Assembly: GCF_947179515.1 (NCBI RefSeq)
Contig: NC_067477.1
Span: 143,258,465 to 143,322,464 of the forward strand
Length of the DNA stretch: 64,000 nucleotides
Source: Apodemus sylvaticus
Taxonomy: Eukaryota > Chordata > Mammalia > Rodentia > Muridae
Direction: 5' to 3'
A model generated the notes under the pieces. It did not search any database. It saw only the letters and a list, made by a program, of their open reading frames with translations, and was not told where the DNA came from. Positions 9,046 through 23,370 of this stretch are shown here, piece after piece (position 1 is the first letter of the stretch; each line of letters starts with the position of its first letter). The translations under genes and the position numbers were made by a program.

Positions 9046-10930
9046 GCTACACTCTTAGACATACACGCAACATGAAAGCTTTTCGACTTACAACGTGTTG
9101 TTTAGGAAAAACAAGATAATTTCGCACGATGCGGGATTTCCTTAAAACGTGATTTTCTGAAAAATTTTGACGAAAGAAAATTCTCCTTTTGGTTCTCTTT
9201 AGATGCTACATGTTAAGACGTACACGCCACAACAATTCTTTTCGAGATACAACGTGTAGTTTTGGAGATACAAGCTAATTTTGTACTATGCGTTATTTCT
9301 TCTCGTAAAGAGTTTCCAATGCGTACGTATATGTCTTTACTCTGCAAAACTGTATTTCCTTATGAAGTGGTATTCTTACATATCCTTTCGAGAGAAAACT
9401 GTCCTGTGCCTTCTCTTTTGAGGCTACACACTTAGACATACACGCAACATGAAAGCTTTTCGACTTACAACGTGTTGTTTAGGAAAAACAAGATAATTTC
9501 GCACGATGCGGGATTTTCTTAAAAGGTGATTTTCTGAAAAATTTTGACGAAAGAAAAGTCTCCTTTTGGTTCTCTTTAGATGCCACATGTTAAGACGTAC
9601 ACGCCACAACAATTCTTTTCGAGATACAACGTGTAGTTTTGGAGATACAAGCTAATTTTGTACTATGCGTTATTTCTTCTCCTAAAGAGTTTCCAATGCG
9701 TACGTATATGTCTTTACTCTGCAAAACTGTATTTCCTTATGAAGTGGTATTCTTCCATATCCTTTCGAGAGAAAACTGCCCTGTGCCTTCTCTTTTGAGG
9801 CTACACACTTAGACATACACGCAACATGAAAGCTTTTCGACTTACAAGGTGTTGTTTAGGAAAAACAAGATAATTTCGCACGATGCGGGATTTCCTTAAA
9901 ACGTGATTTTCTGAAAAATTTTGACGAAAGAAAATTCTCCTTTTGGTTCTCTTTAGATGCTACATGTTAAGACGTACACGCCACAACAATTCTTTTTGAG
10001 ATACAACGTGTAGTTTTGGAGATACAAGCTAATTTTGTACTATGCGTTATTTCTTCTCGTAAAGAGTTTCCAATGCGTACGTATATGTCTTTACTCTGCA
10101 AAACTGTATTTCCTTATGAAGTGGTATTCTTACATATCCTTTCGAGAGAAAACTGTCCTGTGCCTTCTCTTTTGAGGCTACACACTTAGACATACACGCA
10201 ACATGAAAGCTTTTCGACTTACAACGTGTTGTTTAGGAAAAACAAGATAATTTCGCACGATACGGGATTTCCTTAAAACGTGATTTTCTGAAAAATTTTG
10301 ACGAAAGAAAATTCTCCTTTTGGTTCTCTTTAGATGCTACATGTTAAGACGTACACGCCACAACAATTCTTTTCGAGATACAACGTGTGGTTTTGGAGAT
10401 ACAAGCTAATTTTGTACTATGCGTTATTTCTTCTCGTAAAGAGTTTCCAATGCGTACGTATATGTCTTTACTCTGCAAAACTGTATTTCCTTATGAAGTG
10501 GTATTCTTACATATCCTTTCGAGAGAAAACTGTCCTGTGCCTTCTCTTTTGAGGCTACACACTTAGACATACACGCAACATGAAAGCTTTTCGACTTACA
10601 ACGTGTTGTTTAGGAAAAACAAGATAATTTCGCACGATGCGGGATTTCCTTAAAACGTGATTTTCTGAAAAATTTTGACGAAAGAAAATTCTCCTTTTGG
10701 TTCTCTTTAGATGCTACATGTTAAGACGTACACGCCACAACAATTCTTTTCGAGATACAATGTGTAGTTTTGGAGATACAAGCTAATTTTGTACTATGCG
10801 TTATTTCTTCTCGTAAAGAGTTTCCAATGCGTACGTATATGTCTTTACTCTGCAAAACTGTATTTCCTTATGAAGTGGTATTCTTACATATCCTTTCGAG
10901 AGAAAACTGTCCTGTGCCTTCTCTTTTGAG
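9046..10930 (+). repeat. Truncated HOR copy plus two inserted monomers
   Basis: Monomers 25-27 resemble the start of the 8-monomer unit: monomer 26 has the tttctt/aaagtctcc/gatgccac haplotype and monomer 27 has tttttgag. The order then breaks. Monomer 28 has gatacggg and gtgtggttt, and monomer 29 has caatgtgtag without the deletion. The 28-29 pair reappears as monomers 40-41 (14700-15453). The break looks like an unequal exchange junction near 10176. Confidence 0.7.
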
Positions 10931-13900
10931 GCTACACACTTAGACATACACGCAACATGAAAGCTTTTCGACTTACAACGTGTTGTTTAGGAAAAACAAG
11001 ATAATTTCGCACGATGCGGGATTTCCTTAAAACGTGATTTTCTGAAAAATTTTGACGAAAGAAAATTCTCCTTTTGGTTCTCTTTAGATGCTACATGTTA
11101 AGACGTACACGCCACAACAATTCTTTTCGAGATACAACGTGTAGTTTTGGAGATACAAGCTAATTTTGTACTATGCGTTATTTCTTCTCGTAAAGAGTTT
11201 CCAATGCGTACGTATATGTCTTTACTCTGCAAAACTGTATTTCCTTATGAAGTGGTATTCTTACATATCCTTTCGAGAGAAAACTGTCCTGTGCCTTCTC
11301 TTTTGAGGCTACACACTTAGACATACACGCAACATGAAAGCTTTTCGACTTACAACGTGTTGTTTAGGAAAAACAAGATAATTTCGCACGATGCGGGATT
11401 TTCTTAAAAGGTGATTTTCTGAAAAATTTTGACGAAAGAAAAGTCTCCTTTTGGTTCTCTTTAGATGCCACATGTTAAGACGTACACGCCACAACAATTC
11501 TTTTCGAGATACAACGTGTAGTTTTGGAGATACAAGCTAATTTTGTACTATGCGTTATTTCTTCTCCTAAAGAGTTTCCAATGCGTACGTATATGTCTTT
11601 ACTCTGCAAAACTGTATTTCCTTATGAAGTGGTATTCTTACATATCCTTTCGAGAGAAAACTGCCCTGTGCCTTCTCTTTTGAGGCTACACACTTAGACA
11701 TACACGCAACATGAAAGCTTTTCGACTTACAAGGTGTTGTTTAGGAAAAACAAGATAATTTCGCACGATGCGGGATTTCCTTAAAACGTGATTTTCTGAA
11801 AAATTTTGACGAAAGAAAATTCTCCTTTTGGTTCTCTTTAGATGCTACATGTTAAGACGTACACGCCACAACAATTCTTTTTGAGATACAACGTGTAGTT
11901 TTGGAGATACAAGCTAATTTTGTACTATGCGTTATTTCTTCTCGTAAAGAGTTTCCAATGCGTACGTATATGTCTTTCCTCTGCAAAACTGTATTTCCTT
12001 ATGAAGTGGTATTCTTACATATCCTTTCGAGAGAAAACTGTCCTGTGCCTTCTCTTTTGAGGCTACACACTTAGACATACACGCAACATGAAAGCTTTTC
12101 GACTTACAACGTGTTGTTTAGGAAAAACAAGATAATTTCGCACGATGCGGGATTTCCTTAAAACGTGATTTTCTGAAAAATTTTGACGAAAGAAAATTCT
12201 CCTTTTGGTTCTCTTTAGATGCTACATGTTAAGACGTACACGCCACAACAATTCTTTTCGAGATACAACGTGTAGTTTTGGAGATACAAGCTAATTTTGT
12301 ACTATGCGTTATTTCTTCTCGTAAAGAGTTTCCAATGCGTACGTATATGTCTTTACTCTGCAAAACTGTATTTCCTTATGAAGTGGTATTCTTACATATC
12401 CTTTCGAGAGAAAACTGTCCTGTGCCTTCTCTTTTGAGGCTACACACTTAGACATACACGCAACATGAAAGCTTTTCGACTTACAACGTGTTGTTTAGGA
12501 AAAACAAGATAATTTCGCACGATGCGGGATTTCCTTAAAACGTGATTTTCTGAAAAATTTTGACGAAAGAAAATTCTCCTTTTGGTTCTCTTTAGATGCT
12601 ACATGTTAAGACGTACACGCCACAACAATTCTTTTCGAGATACAATGTGTAGTTTTGGAGATACAAGCTAATTTTGTACTATGCGTTATTTCTTCTCGTA
12701 AGAGTTTCCAATGCGTACGTATATGTCTTTACTCTGCAAAACTGTATTTCCTTATGAAGTGGTATTCTTACATATCCTTTCGAGAGAAAACTGTCCTGTG
12801 CCTTCTCTTTTGAGGCTACACACTTAGACATACACGCAACATGAAAGCTTTTCGACTTACAACCTGTTGTTTAGGAAAAACAAGATAATTTCGCACGATG
12901 CGGGATTTCCTTAAAACGTGATTTTCTGAAAAATTTTGACGAAAGAAAATTCTCCTTTTGGTTCTCTTTAGATGCTACATGTTAAGACGTACACGCCACA
13001 ACAATTCTTTTCGAGATACAACGTGTAGTTTTGGAGATACAAGCTAATTTTGTACTATGCGTTATTTCTTCTCCTAAAGAGTTTCCAATGCGTACGTATA
13101 TGTCTTTACTCTGCAAAACTGTATTTCCTTATGAAGTGGTATTCTTACATATCCTTTCGAGAGAAAACTGTCCTGTGCCTTCTCTTTTGAGGCTACACAC
13201 TTAGACATACACGCAACATGAAAGCTTTTCGACTTACAACGTGTTGTTTAGGAAAAACAAGATAATTTCTCACGATGCGGGATTTCCTTAAAACGTGATT
13301 TTCTGAAAAATTTTGACGAAAGAAAATTCTCCTTTTGGTTCCCTTTAGATGCTACATGTTAAGACGTACACGCCACAACAATTCTTTTCGAGATACAACG
13401 TGTAGTTTTGGAGATACAAGCTAATTTTGTACTATGCGTTATTTCTTCTTGTAAAGAGTTTCCAATGAGTACGTATATGTCTTTACTCTGCAAAACTGTA
13501 TTTCCTTATGAAGTGGTATTCTTACATATCCTTTCGAGAGAAAACTGTCCTGTGCCTTCTCTTTTGAGGCTACACACTTAGACATACACGCAACATGAAA
13601 GCTTTTCGACTTACAACGTGTTGTTTAGGAAAAACAAGATAATTTCGCACGATGCGGGATTTCCTTAAAACGTGATTTTCTGAAAAATTTTGACGAAAGA
13701 AAATTCTCCTTTTGGTTCCCTTTAGATGCTACATGTTAAGACGTACACGCCACAACAATTCTTTTCGAGATACAACCTTTAGTTTTGGAGATACAAGCTA
13801 ATTTTGTACTATGCGTTATTTCTTCTCGTAAAGAGTTTCCAATGCGTACGTATATGTCTTTACTCTGCAAAACTGTATTTCCTTATGAAGTGGTATTCTT

Positions 13901-13945
13901 ACATATCCTTTCGAGAGAAAACTGTCCTGTGCCTTCTCTTTTGAG
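10931..13945 (+). repeat. 8-monomer higher-order repeat, copy 3, partly converted
   Basis: Monomers 30-37 follow the 8-monomer order again, including the cgtaagag deletion (monomer 34), acctgttg (35), tttctcacg (36) and aacctttag (37). Some diagnostic variants are missing: monomer 30 lacks ttttgtagat, 32 lacks the gaggataca start, 35 has gatgctac, and 37 lacks aaggtgttg. This fits an older copy or gene conversion. Confidence 0.8.
13266..13282 (+). other. Broken box, monomer 36 (TTCG to TTCT)
   Basis: The change is the same as in monomer 15, in the third 8-monomer HOR copy. Confidence 0.8.
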
Positions 13946-16584
13946 GCTACACACTTAGACATACACGCAACATGAAAGCTTTTCGACTTACAAGGTGTTG
14001 TTTAGGAAAAACAAGATAATTTCGCACGATGCGGGATTTCCTTAAAACGTGATTTTCTGAAAAATTTTGACGAAAGAAAATTCTCCTTTTGGTTCTCTTT
14101 AGATGCTACATGTTAAGACGTACACGCCACAACAATTCTTTTCGAGATACAACGTGTAGTTTTGGAGATACAAGCTAATTTTGTACTATGCGTTATTTCT
14201 TCTCGTAAAGAGTTTCCAATGCGTACATATATGTCTTTACTCTGCAAAACTGTATTTCCTTATGAAGTGGTATTCTTACATATCCTTTCGAGAGAAAACT
14301 GTCCTGTGCCTTCTCTTTTGAGGCTACACACTTAGACATACACGCAACATGAAAGCTTTTCGACTTACAACGTGTTGTTTAGGAAAAACAAGATAATTTC
14401 GCACGATGCGGGATTTCCTTAAAACGTGATTTTCTGAAAAATTTTGACGAAAGAAAATTCTCCTTTTGGTTCCCTTTAGATGCTACATGTTAAGACGTAC
14501 ACGCCACAACAATTCTTTTCGAGATACAACCTTTAGTTTTGGAGATACAAGCTAATTTTGTACTATGCGTTATTTCTTCTCGTAAAGAGTTTCCAATGCG
14601 TACGTATATGTCTTTACTCTGCAAAACTGTATTTCCTTATGAAGTGGTATTCTTACATATCCTTTCGAGAGAAAACTGTCCTGTGCCTTCTCTTTTGAGG
14701 CTACACACTTAGACATACACGCAACATGAAAGCTTTTCGACTTACAACGTGTTGTTTAGGAAAAACAAGATAATTTCGCACGATGCGGGATTTCCTTAAA
14801 ACGTGATTTTCTGAAAAATTTTGACGAAAGAAAATTCTCCTTTTGGTTCTCTTTAGATGCTACATGTTAAGACGTACACGCCACAACAATTCTTTTCGAG
14901 ATACAACGTGTGGTTTTGGAGATACAAGCTAATTTTGTACTATGCGTTATTTCTTCTCGTAAAGAGTTTCCAATGCGTACGTATATGTCTTTACTCTGCA
15001 AAACTGTATTTCCTTATGAAGTGGTATTCTTACATATCCTTTCGAGAGAAAACTGTCCTGTGCCTTCTCTTTTGAGGCTACACACTTAGACATACACGCA
15101 ACATGAAAGCTTTTCGACTTACAACGTGTTGTTTAGGAAAAACAAGATAATTTCGCACGATGCGGGATTTCCTTAAAACGTGATTTTCTGAAAAATTTTG
15201 ACGAAAGAAAATTCTCCTTTTGGTTCTCTTTAGATGCTACATGTTAAGACGTACACGCCACAACAATTCTTTTCGAGATACAATGTGTAGTTTTGGAGAT
15301 ACAAGCTAATTTTGTACTATGCGTTATTTCTTCTCGTAAAGAGTTTCCAATGCGTACGTATATGTCTTTACTCTGCAAAACTGTATTTCCTTATGAAGTG
15401 GTATTCTTACATATCCTTTCGAGAGAAAACTGTCCTGTGCCTTCTCTTTTGAGGCTACACACTTAGACATACACGCAACATGAAAGCTTTTCGACTTACA
15501 ACCTGTTGTTTAGGAAAAACAAGATAATTTCGCACGATGCGGGATTTCCTTAAAACGTGATTTTCTGAAAAATTTTGACGAAAGAAAATTCTCCTTTTGG
15601 TTCTCTTTAGATGCTACATGTTAAGACGTACACGCCACAACAATTCTTTTCGAGATACAACGTGTAGTTTTGGAGATACAAGCTAATTTTGTACTATGCG
15701 TTATTTCTTCTCGTAAAGAGTTTCCAATGCGTACGTATATGTCTTTACTCTGCAAAACTGTATTTCCTTATGAAGTGGTATTCTTACATATCCTTTCGAG
15801 AGAAAACTGTCCTGTGCCTTCTCTTTTGAGGCTACACACTTAGACATACACGCAACATGAAAGCTTTTCGACTTACAACGTGTTGTTTAGGAAAAACAAG
15901 ATAATTTCTCACGATGCGGGATTTCCTTAAAACGTGATTTTCTGAAAAATTTTGACGAAAGAAAATTCTCCTTTTGGTTCCCTTTAGATGCTACATGTTA
16001 AGACGTACACGCCACAACAATTCTTTTCGAGATACAACGTGTAGTTTTGGAGATACAAGCTAATTTTGTACTATGCGTTATTTCTTCTTGTAAAGAGTTT
16101 CCAATGAGTACGTATATGTCTTTACTCTGCAAAACTGTATTTCCTTATGAAGTGGTATTCTTACATATCCTTTCGAGAGAAAACTGTCCTGTGCCTTCTC
16201 TTTTGAGGCTACACACTTAGACATACACGCAACATGAAAGCTTTTCGACTTACAACGTGTTGTTTAGGAAAAACAAGATAATTTCGCACGATGCGGGATT
16301 TCCTTAAAACGTGATTTTCTGAAAAATTTTGACGAAAGAAAATTCTCCTTTTGGTTCCCTTTAGATGCTACATGTTAAGACGTACACGCCACAACAATTC
16401 TTTTCGAGATACAACCTTTAGTTTTGGAGATACAAGCTAATTTTGTACTATGCGTTATTTCTTCTCGTAAAGAGTTTCCAATGCGTACGTATATGTCTTT
16501 ACTCTGCAAAACTGTATTTCCTTATGAAGTGGTATTCTTACATATCCTTTCGAGAGAAAACTGTCCTGTGCCTTCTCTTTTGAG
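13946..16584 (+). repeat. Seven-monomer block overlapping the 8-monomer family
   Basis: Monomers 38-44. Monomers 36-38 and 43-45 share private states at an offset of 2639 bp (tttctcacg with cttgtaaag and atgagtacg; aacctttag; aaggtgttg). Monomers 40-41 match monomers 28-29. Here the array switches from an 8-monomer to a 7-monomer periodicity. Confidence 0.7.
15905..15921 (+). other. Broken box, monomer 43 (TTCG to TTCT)
   Basis: The change is the same as in monomer 15, in the 7-monomer-offset copy of monomer 36. Confidence 0.8.
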
Positions 16585-16961
16585 GCTACACACTTAGACA
16601 TACACGCAACATGAAAGCTTTTCGACTTACAAGGTGTTGTTTAGGAAAAACAAGATAATTTCGCACGATGCGGGATTTCCTTAAAACGTGATTTTCTGAA
16701 AAATTTTGACGAAAGAAAATTCTCCTTTTGGTTCTCTTTAGATGCTACATGTTAAGACGTACACGCCACAACAATTCTTTTCGAGATACAACGTGTAGTT
16801 TTGGAGATACAAGCTAATTTTGTACTATGCGTTATTTCTTCTCGTAAAGAGTTTCCAATGCGTACGTATATGTCTTTACTCTGCAAAACTGTATTTCCTT
16901 ATGAAGTGGTATTCTTACATATCCTTTCGAGAGAAAACTGTCCTGTGCCTTCTCTTTTAAG

Positions 16962-19600
16962 GCTACACACTTAGACATACACGCAACATGAAAGCTTTTC
17001 GACTTACAACGTGTTGTTTAGGAAAAACAAGATAATTTCGCACGATGCGGGATTTCCTTAAAACCTGATTTTCTGAAAAATTTTGACGAAAGAAAATTCT
17101 CCTTTTGGTTCTCTTTAGATGCTACATGTTAAGACGTACACGCCACAACAATTCTTTTCGAGATACAACGTGTAGTTTTGGAGATACAAGCTAATTTTGT
17201 ACTATGCGTTATTTCTTCTCGTAAAGAGTTTCCAATGCGTACATATATGTCTTTACTCTGCAAAACTGTATTTCCTTATGAAGTGGTATTCTTACATATC
17301 CTTTCGAGAGAAAACTGTCCTGTGCCTTCTCTTTTGAGGCTACACACTTAGACATACACGCAACATGAAAGCTTTTCGACTTACAACGTGTTGTTTAGGA
17401 AAAACAAGATAATTTCGCACGATGCGGGATTTCCTTAAAACGTGATTTTCTGAAAAATTTTGACGAAAGAAAATTCTCCTTTTGGTTCCCTTTAGATGCT
17501 ACATGTTAAGACGTACACGCCACAACAATTCTTTTCGAGATACAACCTTTAGTTTTGGAGATACAAGCTAATTTTGTACTATGCGTTATTTCTTCTCGTA
17601 AAGAGTTTCCAATGCGTACGTATATGTCTTTACTCTGCAAAACTGTATTTCCTTATGAAGTGGTATTCTTACATATCCTTTCGAGAGAAAACTGTCCTGT
17701 GCCTTCTCTTTTGAGGCTACACACTTAGACATACACGCAACATGAAAGCTTTTCGACTTACAACGTGTTGTTTAGGAAAAACAAGATAATTTCGCACGAT
17801 GCGGGATTTCCTTAAAACGTGATTTTCTGAAAAATTTTGACGAAAGAAAATTCTCCTTTTGGTTCTCTTTAGATGCTACATGTTAAGACGTACACGCCAC
17901 AACAATTCTTTTCGAGATACAACGTGTAGTTTTGGAGATACAAGCTAATTTTGTACTATGCGTTATTTCTTCTCGTAAAGAGTTTCCAATGCGTACGTAT
18001 ATGTCTTTACTCTGCAAAACTGTATTTCCTTATGAAGTGGTATTCTTACATATCCTTTCGAGAGAAAACTGTCCTGTGCCTTCTCTTTTAAGGCTACACA
18101 CTTAGACATACACGCAACATGAAAGCTTTTCGACTTACAACGTGTTGTTTAGGAAAAACAAGATAATTACGCACGATGCGGGATTTCCTTAAAACCTGAT
18201 TTTCTGAAAAATTTTGACGAAAGAAAATTCTCCTTTTGGTTCTCTTTAGATGCTACATGTTAAGACGTACACGCCACAACAATTCTTTTCGAGATACAAC
18301 GTGTAGTTTTGGAGATACAAGCTAATTTTGTACTATGCGTTATTTCTTCTCGTAAAGAGTTTCCAATGCGTACGTATATGTCTTTACTCTGCAAAACTGT
18401 ATTTCCTTATGAAGTGGTATTCTTACATATCCTTTCGAGAGAAAACTGTCCTGTGCCTTCTCTTTTGAGGCTACACACTTAGACATACACGCAACATGAA
18501 AGCTTTTCGACTTACAACGTGTTGTTTAGGAAAAACAAGATAATTTCGCACGATGCGGGATTTCCTTAAAACGTGATTTTCTGAAAAATTTTGACGAAAG
18601 AAAATTCTCCTTTTGGTTCTCTTTAGATGCTACATGTTAATACGTACACGCCACAACAATTCTTTTCGAGATACAACGTGTGGTTTTGGAGATACAAGCT
18701 AATTTTGTACTATGCGTTATTTCTTCTCGTAAAGAGTTTCCAATGCGTACGTATATGTCTTTACTCTGCAAAACTGTATTTCCTTATGAAGTGGTATTCT
18801 TACATATCCTTTCGAGAGAAAACTGTCCTGTGCCTTCTCTTTTAAGGCTACACACTTAGACATACACGCAACATGAAAGCTTTTCGACTTACAACGTGTT
18901 GTTTAGGAAAAACAAGATAATTTCGCACGATGCGGGATTTCCTTAAAACCTGATTTTCTGAAAAATTTTGACGAAAGAAAATTCTCCTTTTGGTTCTCTT
19001 TAGATGCTACATGTTAAGACGTACACGCCACAACAATTCTTTTCGAGATACAACGTGTAGTTTTGGAGATACAAGCTAATTTTGTACTATGCGTTATTTC
19101 TTCTCGTAAAGAGTTTCCAATGCGTACGTATATGTCTTTACTCTGCAAAACTGTATTTCCTTATGAAGTGGTATTCTTACATATCCTTTCGAGAGAAAAC
19201 TGTCCTGTGCCTTCTCTTTTGAGGCTACACACTTAGACATACACGCAACATGAAAGCTTTTCGACTTACAACGTGTTGTTTAGGAAAAACAAGATAATTT
19301 CGCACGATGCGGGATTTCCTTAAAACGTGATTTTCTGAAAAATTTTGACGAAAGAAAATTCTCCTTTTGGTTCTCTTTAGATGCTACATGTTAAGACGTA
19401 CACGCCACAACAATTCTTTTCGAGATACAACGTGTAGTTTTGGAGATACAAGCTAATTTTGTACTATGCGTTATTTCTTCTCGTAAAGAGTTTCCAATGC
19501 GTACGTATATGTCTTTACTCTGCAAAACTGTATTTCCTTATGAAGTGGTATTCTTACATATCCTTTCGAGAGAAAACTGTCCTGTGCCTTCTCTTTTAAG
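16962..19600 (+). repeat. 7-monomer higher-order repeat, copy 1 (2639 bp)
   Basis: Monomers 46-52 have this order: aaacctga with gtacatatatg (46), aacctttag (47), terminal cttttaagg (48), aattacgcac with aaacctga (49), gtgtggttt with taatacg (50), aaacctga (51), terminal cttttaagg (52). The unit repeats directly downstream. Confidence 0.85.
18167..18183 (+). other. Broken box, monomer 49 (TTCG to TACG)
   Basis: The first core block reads TACG. Monomer 56, its partner in the 7-monomer HOR, has the same change. Confidence 0.8.
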
Positions 19601-22239
19601 GCTACACACTTAGACATACACGCAACATGAAAGCTTTTCGACTTACAACGTGTTGTTTAGGAAAAACAAGATAATTTCGCACGATGCGGGATTTCCTTAA
19701 AACCTGATTTTCTGAAAAATTTTGACGAAAGAAAATTCTCCTTTTGGTTCTCTTTAGATGCTACATGTTAAGACGTACACGCCACAACAATTCTTTTCGA
19801 GATACAACGTGTAGTTTTGGAGATACAAGCTAATTTTGTACTATGCGTTATTTCTTCTCGTAAAGAGTTTCCAATGCGTACATATATGTCTTTACTCTGC
19901 AAAACTGTATTTCCTTATGAAGTGGTATTCTTACATATCCTTTCGAGAGAAAACTGTCCTGTGCCTTCTCTTTTGAGGCTACACACTTAGACATACACGC
20001 AACATGAAAGCTTTTCGACTTACAACGTGTTGTTTAGGAAAAACAAGATAATTTCGCACGATGCGGGATTTCCTTAAAACGTGATTTTCTGAAAAATTTT
20101 GACGAAAGAAAATTCTCCTTTTGGTTCCCTTTAGATGCTACATGTTAAGACGTACACGCCACAACAATTCTTTTCGAGATACAACCTTTAGTTTTGGAGA
20201 TACAAGCTAATTTTGTACTATGCGTTATTTCTTCTCGTAAAGAGTTTCCAATGCGTACGTATATGTCTTTACTCTGCAAAACTGTATTTCCTTATGAAGT
20301 GGTATTCTTACATATCCTTTCGAGAGAAAACTGTCCTGTGCCTTCTCTTTTGAGGCTACACACTTAGACATACACGCAACATGAAAGCTTTTCGACTTAC
20401 AACGTGTTGTTTAGGAAAAACAAGATAATTTCGCACGATGCGGGATTTCCTTAAAACGTGATTTTCTGAAAAATTTTGACGAAAGAAAATTCTCCTTTTG
20501 GTTCTCTTTAGATGCTACATGTTAAGACGTACACGCCACAACAATTCTTTTCGAGATACAACGTGTAGTTTTGGAGATACAAGCTAATTTTGTACTATGC
20601 GTTATTTCTTCTCGTAAAGAGTTTCCAATGCGTACGTATATGTCTTTACTCTGCAAAACTGTATTTCCTTATGAAGTGGTATTCTTACATATCCTTTCGA
20701 GAGAAAACTGTCCTGTGCCTTCTCTTTTAAGGCTACACACTTAGACATACACGCAACATGAAAGCTTTTCGACTTACAACGTGTTGTTTAGGAAAAACAA
20801 GATAATTACGCACGATGCGGGATTTCCTTAAAACCTGATTTTCTGAAAAATTTTGACGAAAGAAAATTCTCCTTTTGGTTCTCTTTAGATGCTACATGTT
20901 AAGACGTACACGCCACAACAATTCTTTTCGAGATACAACGTGTAGTTTTGGAGATACAAGCTAATTTTGTACTATGCGTTATTTCTTCTCGTAAAGAGTT
21001 TCCAATGCGTACGTATATGTCTTTACTCTGCAAAACTGTATTTCCTTATGAAGTGGTATTCTTACATATCCTTTCGAGAGAAAACTGTCCTGTGCCTTCT
21101 CTTTTGAGGCTACACACTTAGACATACACGCAACATGAAAGCTTTTCGACTTACAACGTGTTGTTTAGGAAAAACAAGATAATTTCGCACGATGCGGGAT
21201 TTCCTTAAAACGTGATTTTCTGAAAAATTTTGACGAAAGAAAATTCTCCTTTTGGTTCTCTTTAGATGCTACATGTTAAGACGTACACGCCACAACAATT
21301 CTTTTCGAGATACAACGTGTGGTTTTGGAGATACAAGCTAATTTTGTACTATGCGTTATTTCTTCTCGTAAAGAGTTTCCAATGCGTACGTATATGTCTT
21401 TACTCTGCAAAACTGTATTTCCTTATGAAGTGGTATTCTTACATATCCTTTCGAGAGAAAACTGTCCTGTGCCTTCTCTTTTAAGGCTACACACTTAGAC
21501 ATACACGCAACATGAAAGCTTTTCGACTTACAACGTGTTGTTTAGGAAAAACAAGATAATTTCGCACGATGCGGGATTTCCTTAAAACCTGATTTTCTGA
21601 AAAATTTTGACGAAAGAAAATTCTCCTTTTGGTTCTCTTTAGATGCTACATGTTAAGACGTACACGCCACAACAATTCTTTTCGAGATACAACGTGTAGT
21701 TTTGGAGATACAAGCTAATTTTGTACTATGCGTTATTTCTTCTCGTAAAGAGTTTCCAATGCGTACGTATATGTCTTTACTCTGCAAAACTGTATTTCCT
21801 TATGAAGTGGTATTCTTACATATCCTTTCGAGAGAAAACTGTCCTGTGCCTTCTCTTTTGAGGCTACACACTTAGACATACACGCAACATGAAAGCTTTT
21901 CGACTTACAACGTGTTGTTTAGGAAAAACAAGATAATTTCGCACGATGCGGGATTTCCTTAAAACGTGATTTTCTGAAAAATTTTGACGAAAGAAAATTC
22001 TCCTTTTGGTTCTCTTTAGATGCTACATGTTAAGACGTACACGCCACAACAATTCTTTTCGAGATACAACGTGTAGTTTTGGAGATACAAGCTAATTTTG
22101 TACTATGCGTTATTTCTTCTCGTAAAGAGTTTCCAATGCGTACGTATATGTCTTTACTCTGCAAAACTGTATTTCCTTATGAAGTGGTATTCTTACATAT
22201 CCTTTCGAGAGAAAACTGTCCTGTGCCTTCTCTTTTGAG
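19601..22239 (+). repeat. 7-monomer higher-order repeat, copy 2 (2639 bp)
   Basis: Monomers 53-59 repeat monomers 46-52, including the box-breaking aattacgcac (monomer 56). Differences seen: monomer 57 has taagacg where monomer 50 has taatacg, and monomer 59 ends cttttgagg where monomer 52 ends cttttaagg. Its last two monomers also belong to the block shared with zone I. Confidence 0.85.
20806..20822 (+). other. Broken box, monomer 56 (TTCG to TACG)
   Basis: The change is the same as in monomer 49, 2639 bp upstream. Confidence 0.8.
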
Positions 22240-23370
22240 GCTACACACTTAGACATACACGGAACATGAAAGCTTTTCGACTTACAACGTGTTGTTTAGG
22301 AAAAACAAGATAATTTCGCACGATGCGGGATTTCCTTAAAACGTGATTTTCTGAAAAATTTTGACGAAAGAAAATTCTCCTTTTGGTTCCCTTTAGATGC
22401 TACATGTTAAGACGTACACGCCACAACAATTCTTTTCGAGATACAACGTGTAGTTTTGGAGATACATGCTAATTTTGTACTATGCGTTATTTCTTCTCGT
22501 AAAGATTTTCCAATGCATACGTATATGTCTTTACTCTGCAAAACTGTATTTCCTTATGAAGTGGTATTCTTACATATCCTTTCGAGAGAAAACTGTCCTG
22601 TGCCTTCTCTTTTGAGGCTACACACTTAGACATACACGCAACATGAAAGCTTTTCGACTTACAAGGTGTTGTTTAGGAAAAACAAGATAATTTCGCACGA
22701 TGCGGGATTTCCTTAAAACGTGATTTTCTGAAAAATTTTGACGAAAGAAAATTCTCCTTTTGGTTCTCTTTAGATGCTACATGTTAAGACGTACACGCCA
22801 CAACAATTCTTTTCGAGATACAACGTGTAGTTTTGGAGATACAAGCTAATTTTGTACTATGCGTTATTTCTTCTCGTAAAGAGTTTCCAATGCGTACGTA
22901 TATGTCTTTACTCTGCAAAACTGTATTTCCTTATGAAGTGGTATTCTTACATATCCTTTCGAGAGAAAACTGTCCTGTGCCTTCTCTTTTGAGGCTACAC
23001 ACTTAGACATACACGCAACATGAAAGCTTTTCGACTTACAACGTGTTGTTTAGGAAAAACAAGATAATTTCGCACGATGCGGGATTTCCTTAAAACGTGA
23101 TTTTCTGAAAAATTTTGACGAAAGAAAATTCTCCTTTTGGTTGTCTTTAGATGCTACATGTTAAGACGTACACGCCACAACAATTCTTTTCGAGATACAA
23201 CGTGTGGTTTTGGAGATACAAGCTAATTTTGTACTATGCGTTATTTCTTCTCGTAAAGAGTTTCCAATGCGTACGTATATGTCTTTACTCTGCAAAACTG
23301 TATTTCCTTATGAAGTGGTATTCTTACATATCCTTTCGAGAGAAAACTGTCCTGTGCCTTCTCTTTTGAG
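21486..23370 (+). repeat. Zone III: second copy of the five-monomer block at 1132-3015
   Basis: Monomers 58-62 repeat the variant order of monomers 4-8. A private change, atacatgct near 22465, distinguishes monomer 60 from monomer 6. The block abuts the 7-monomer HOR upstream and the taatacg/gtgtggttt monomers downstream. Confidence 0.85.
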
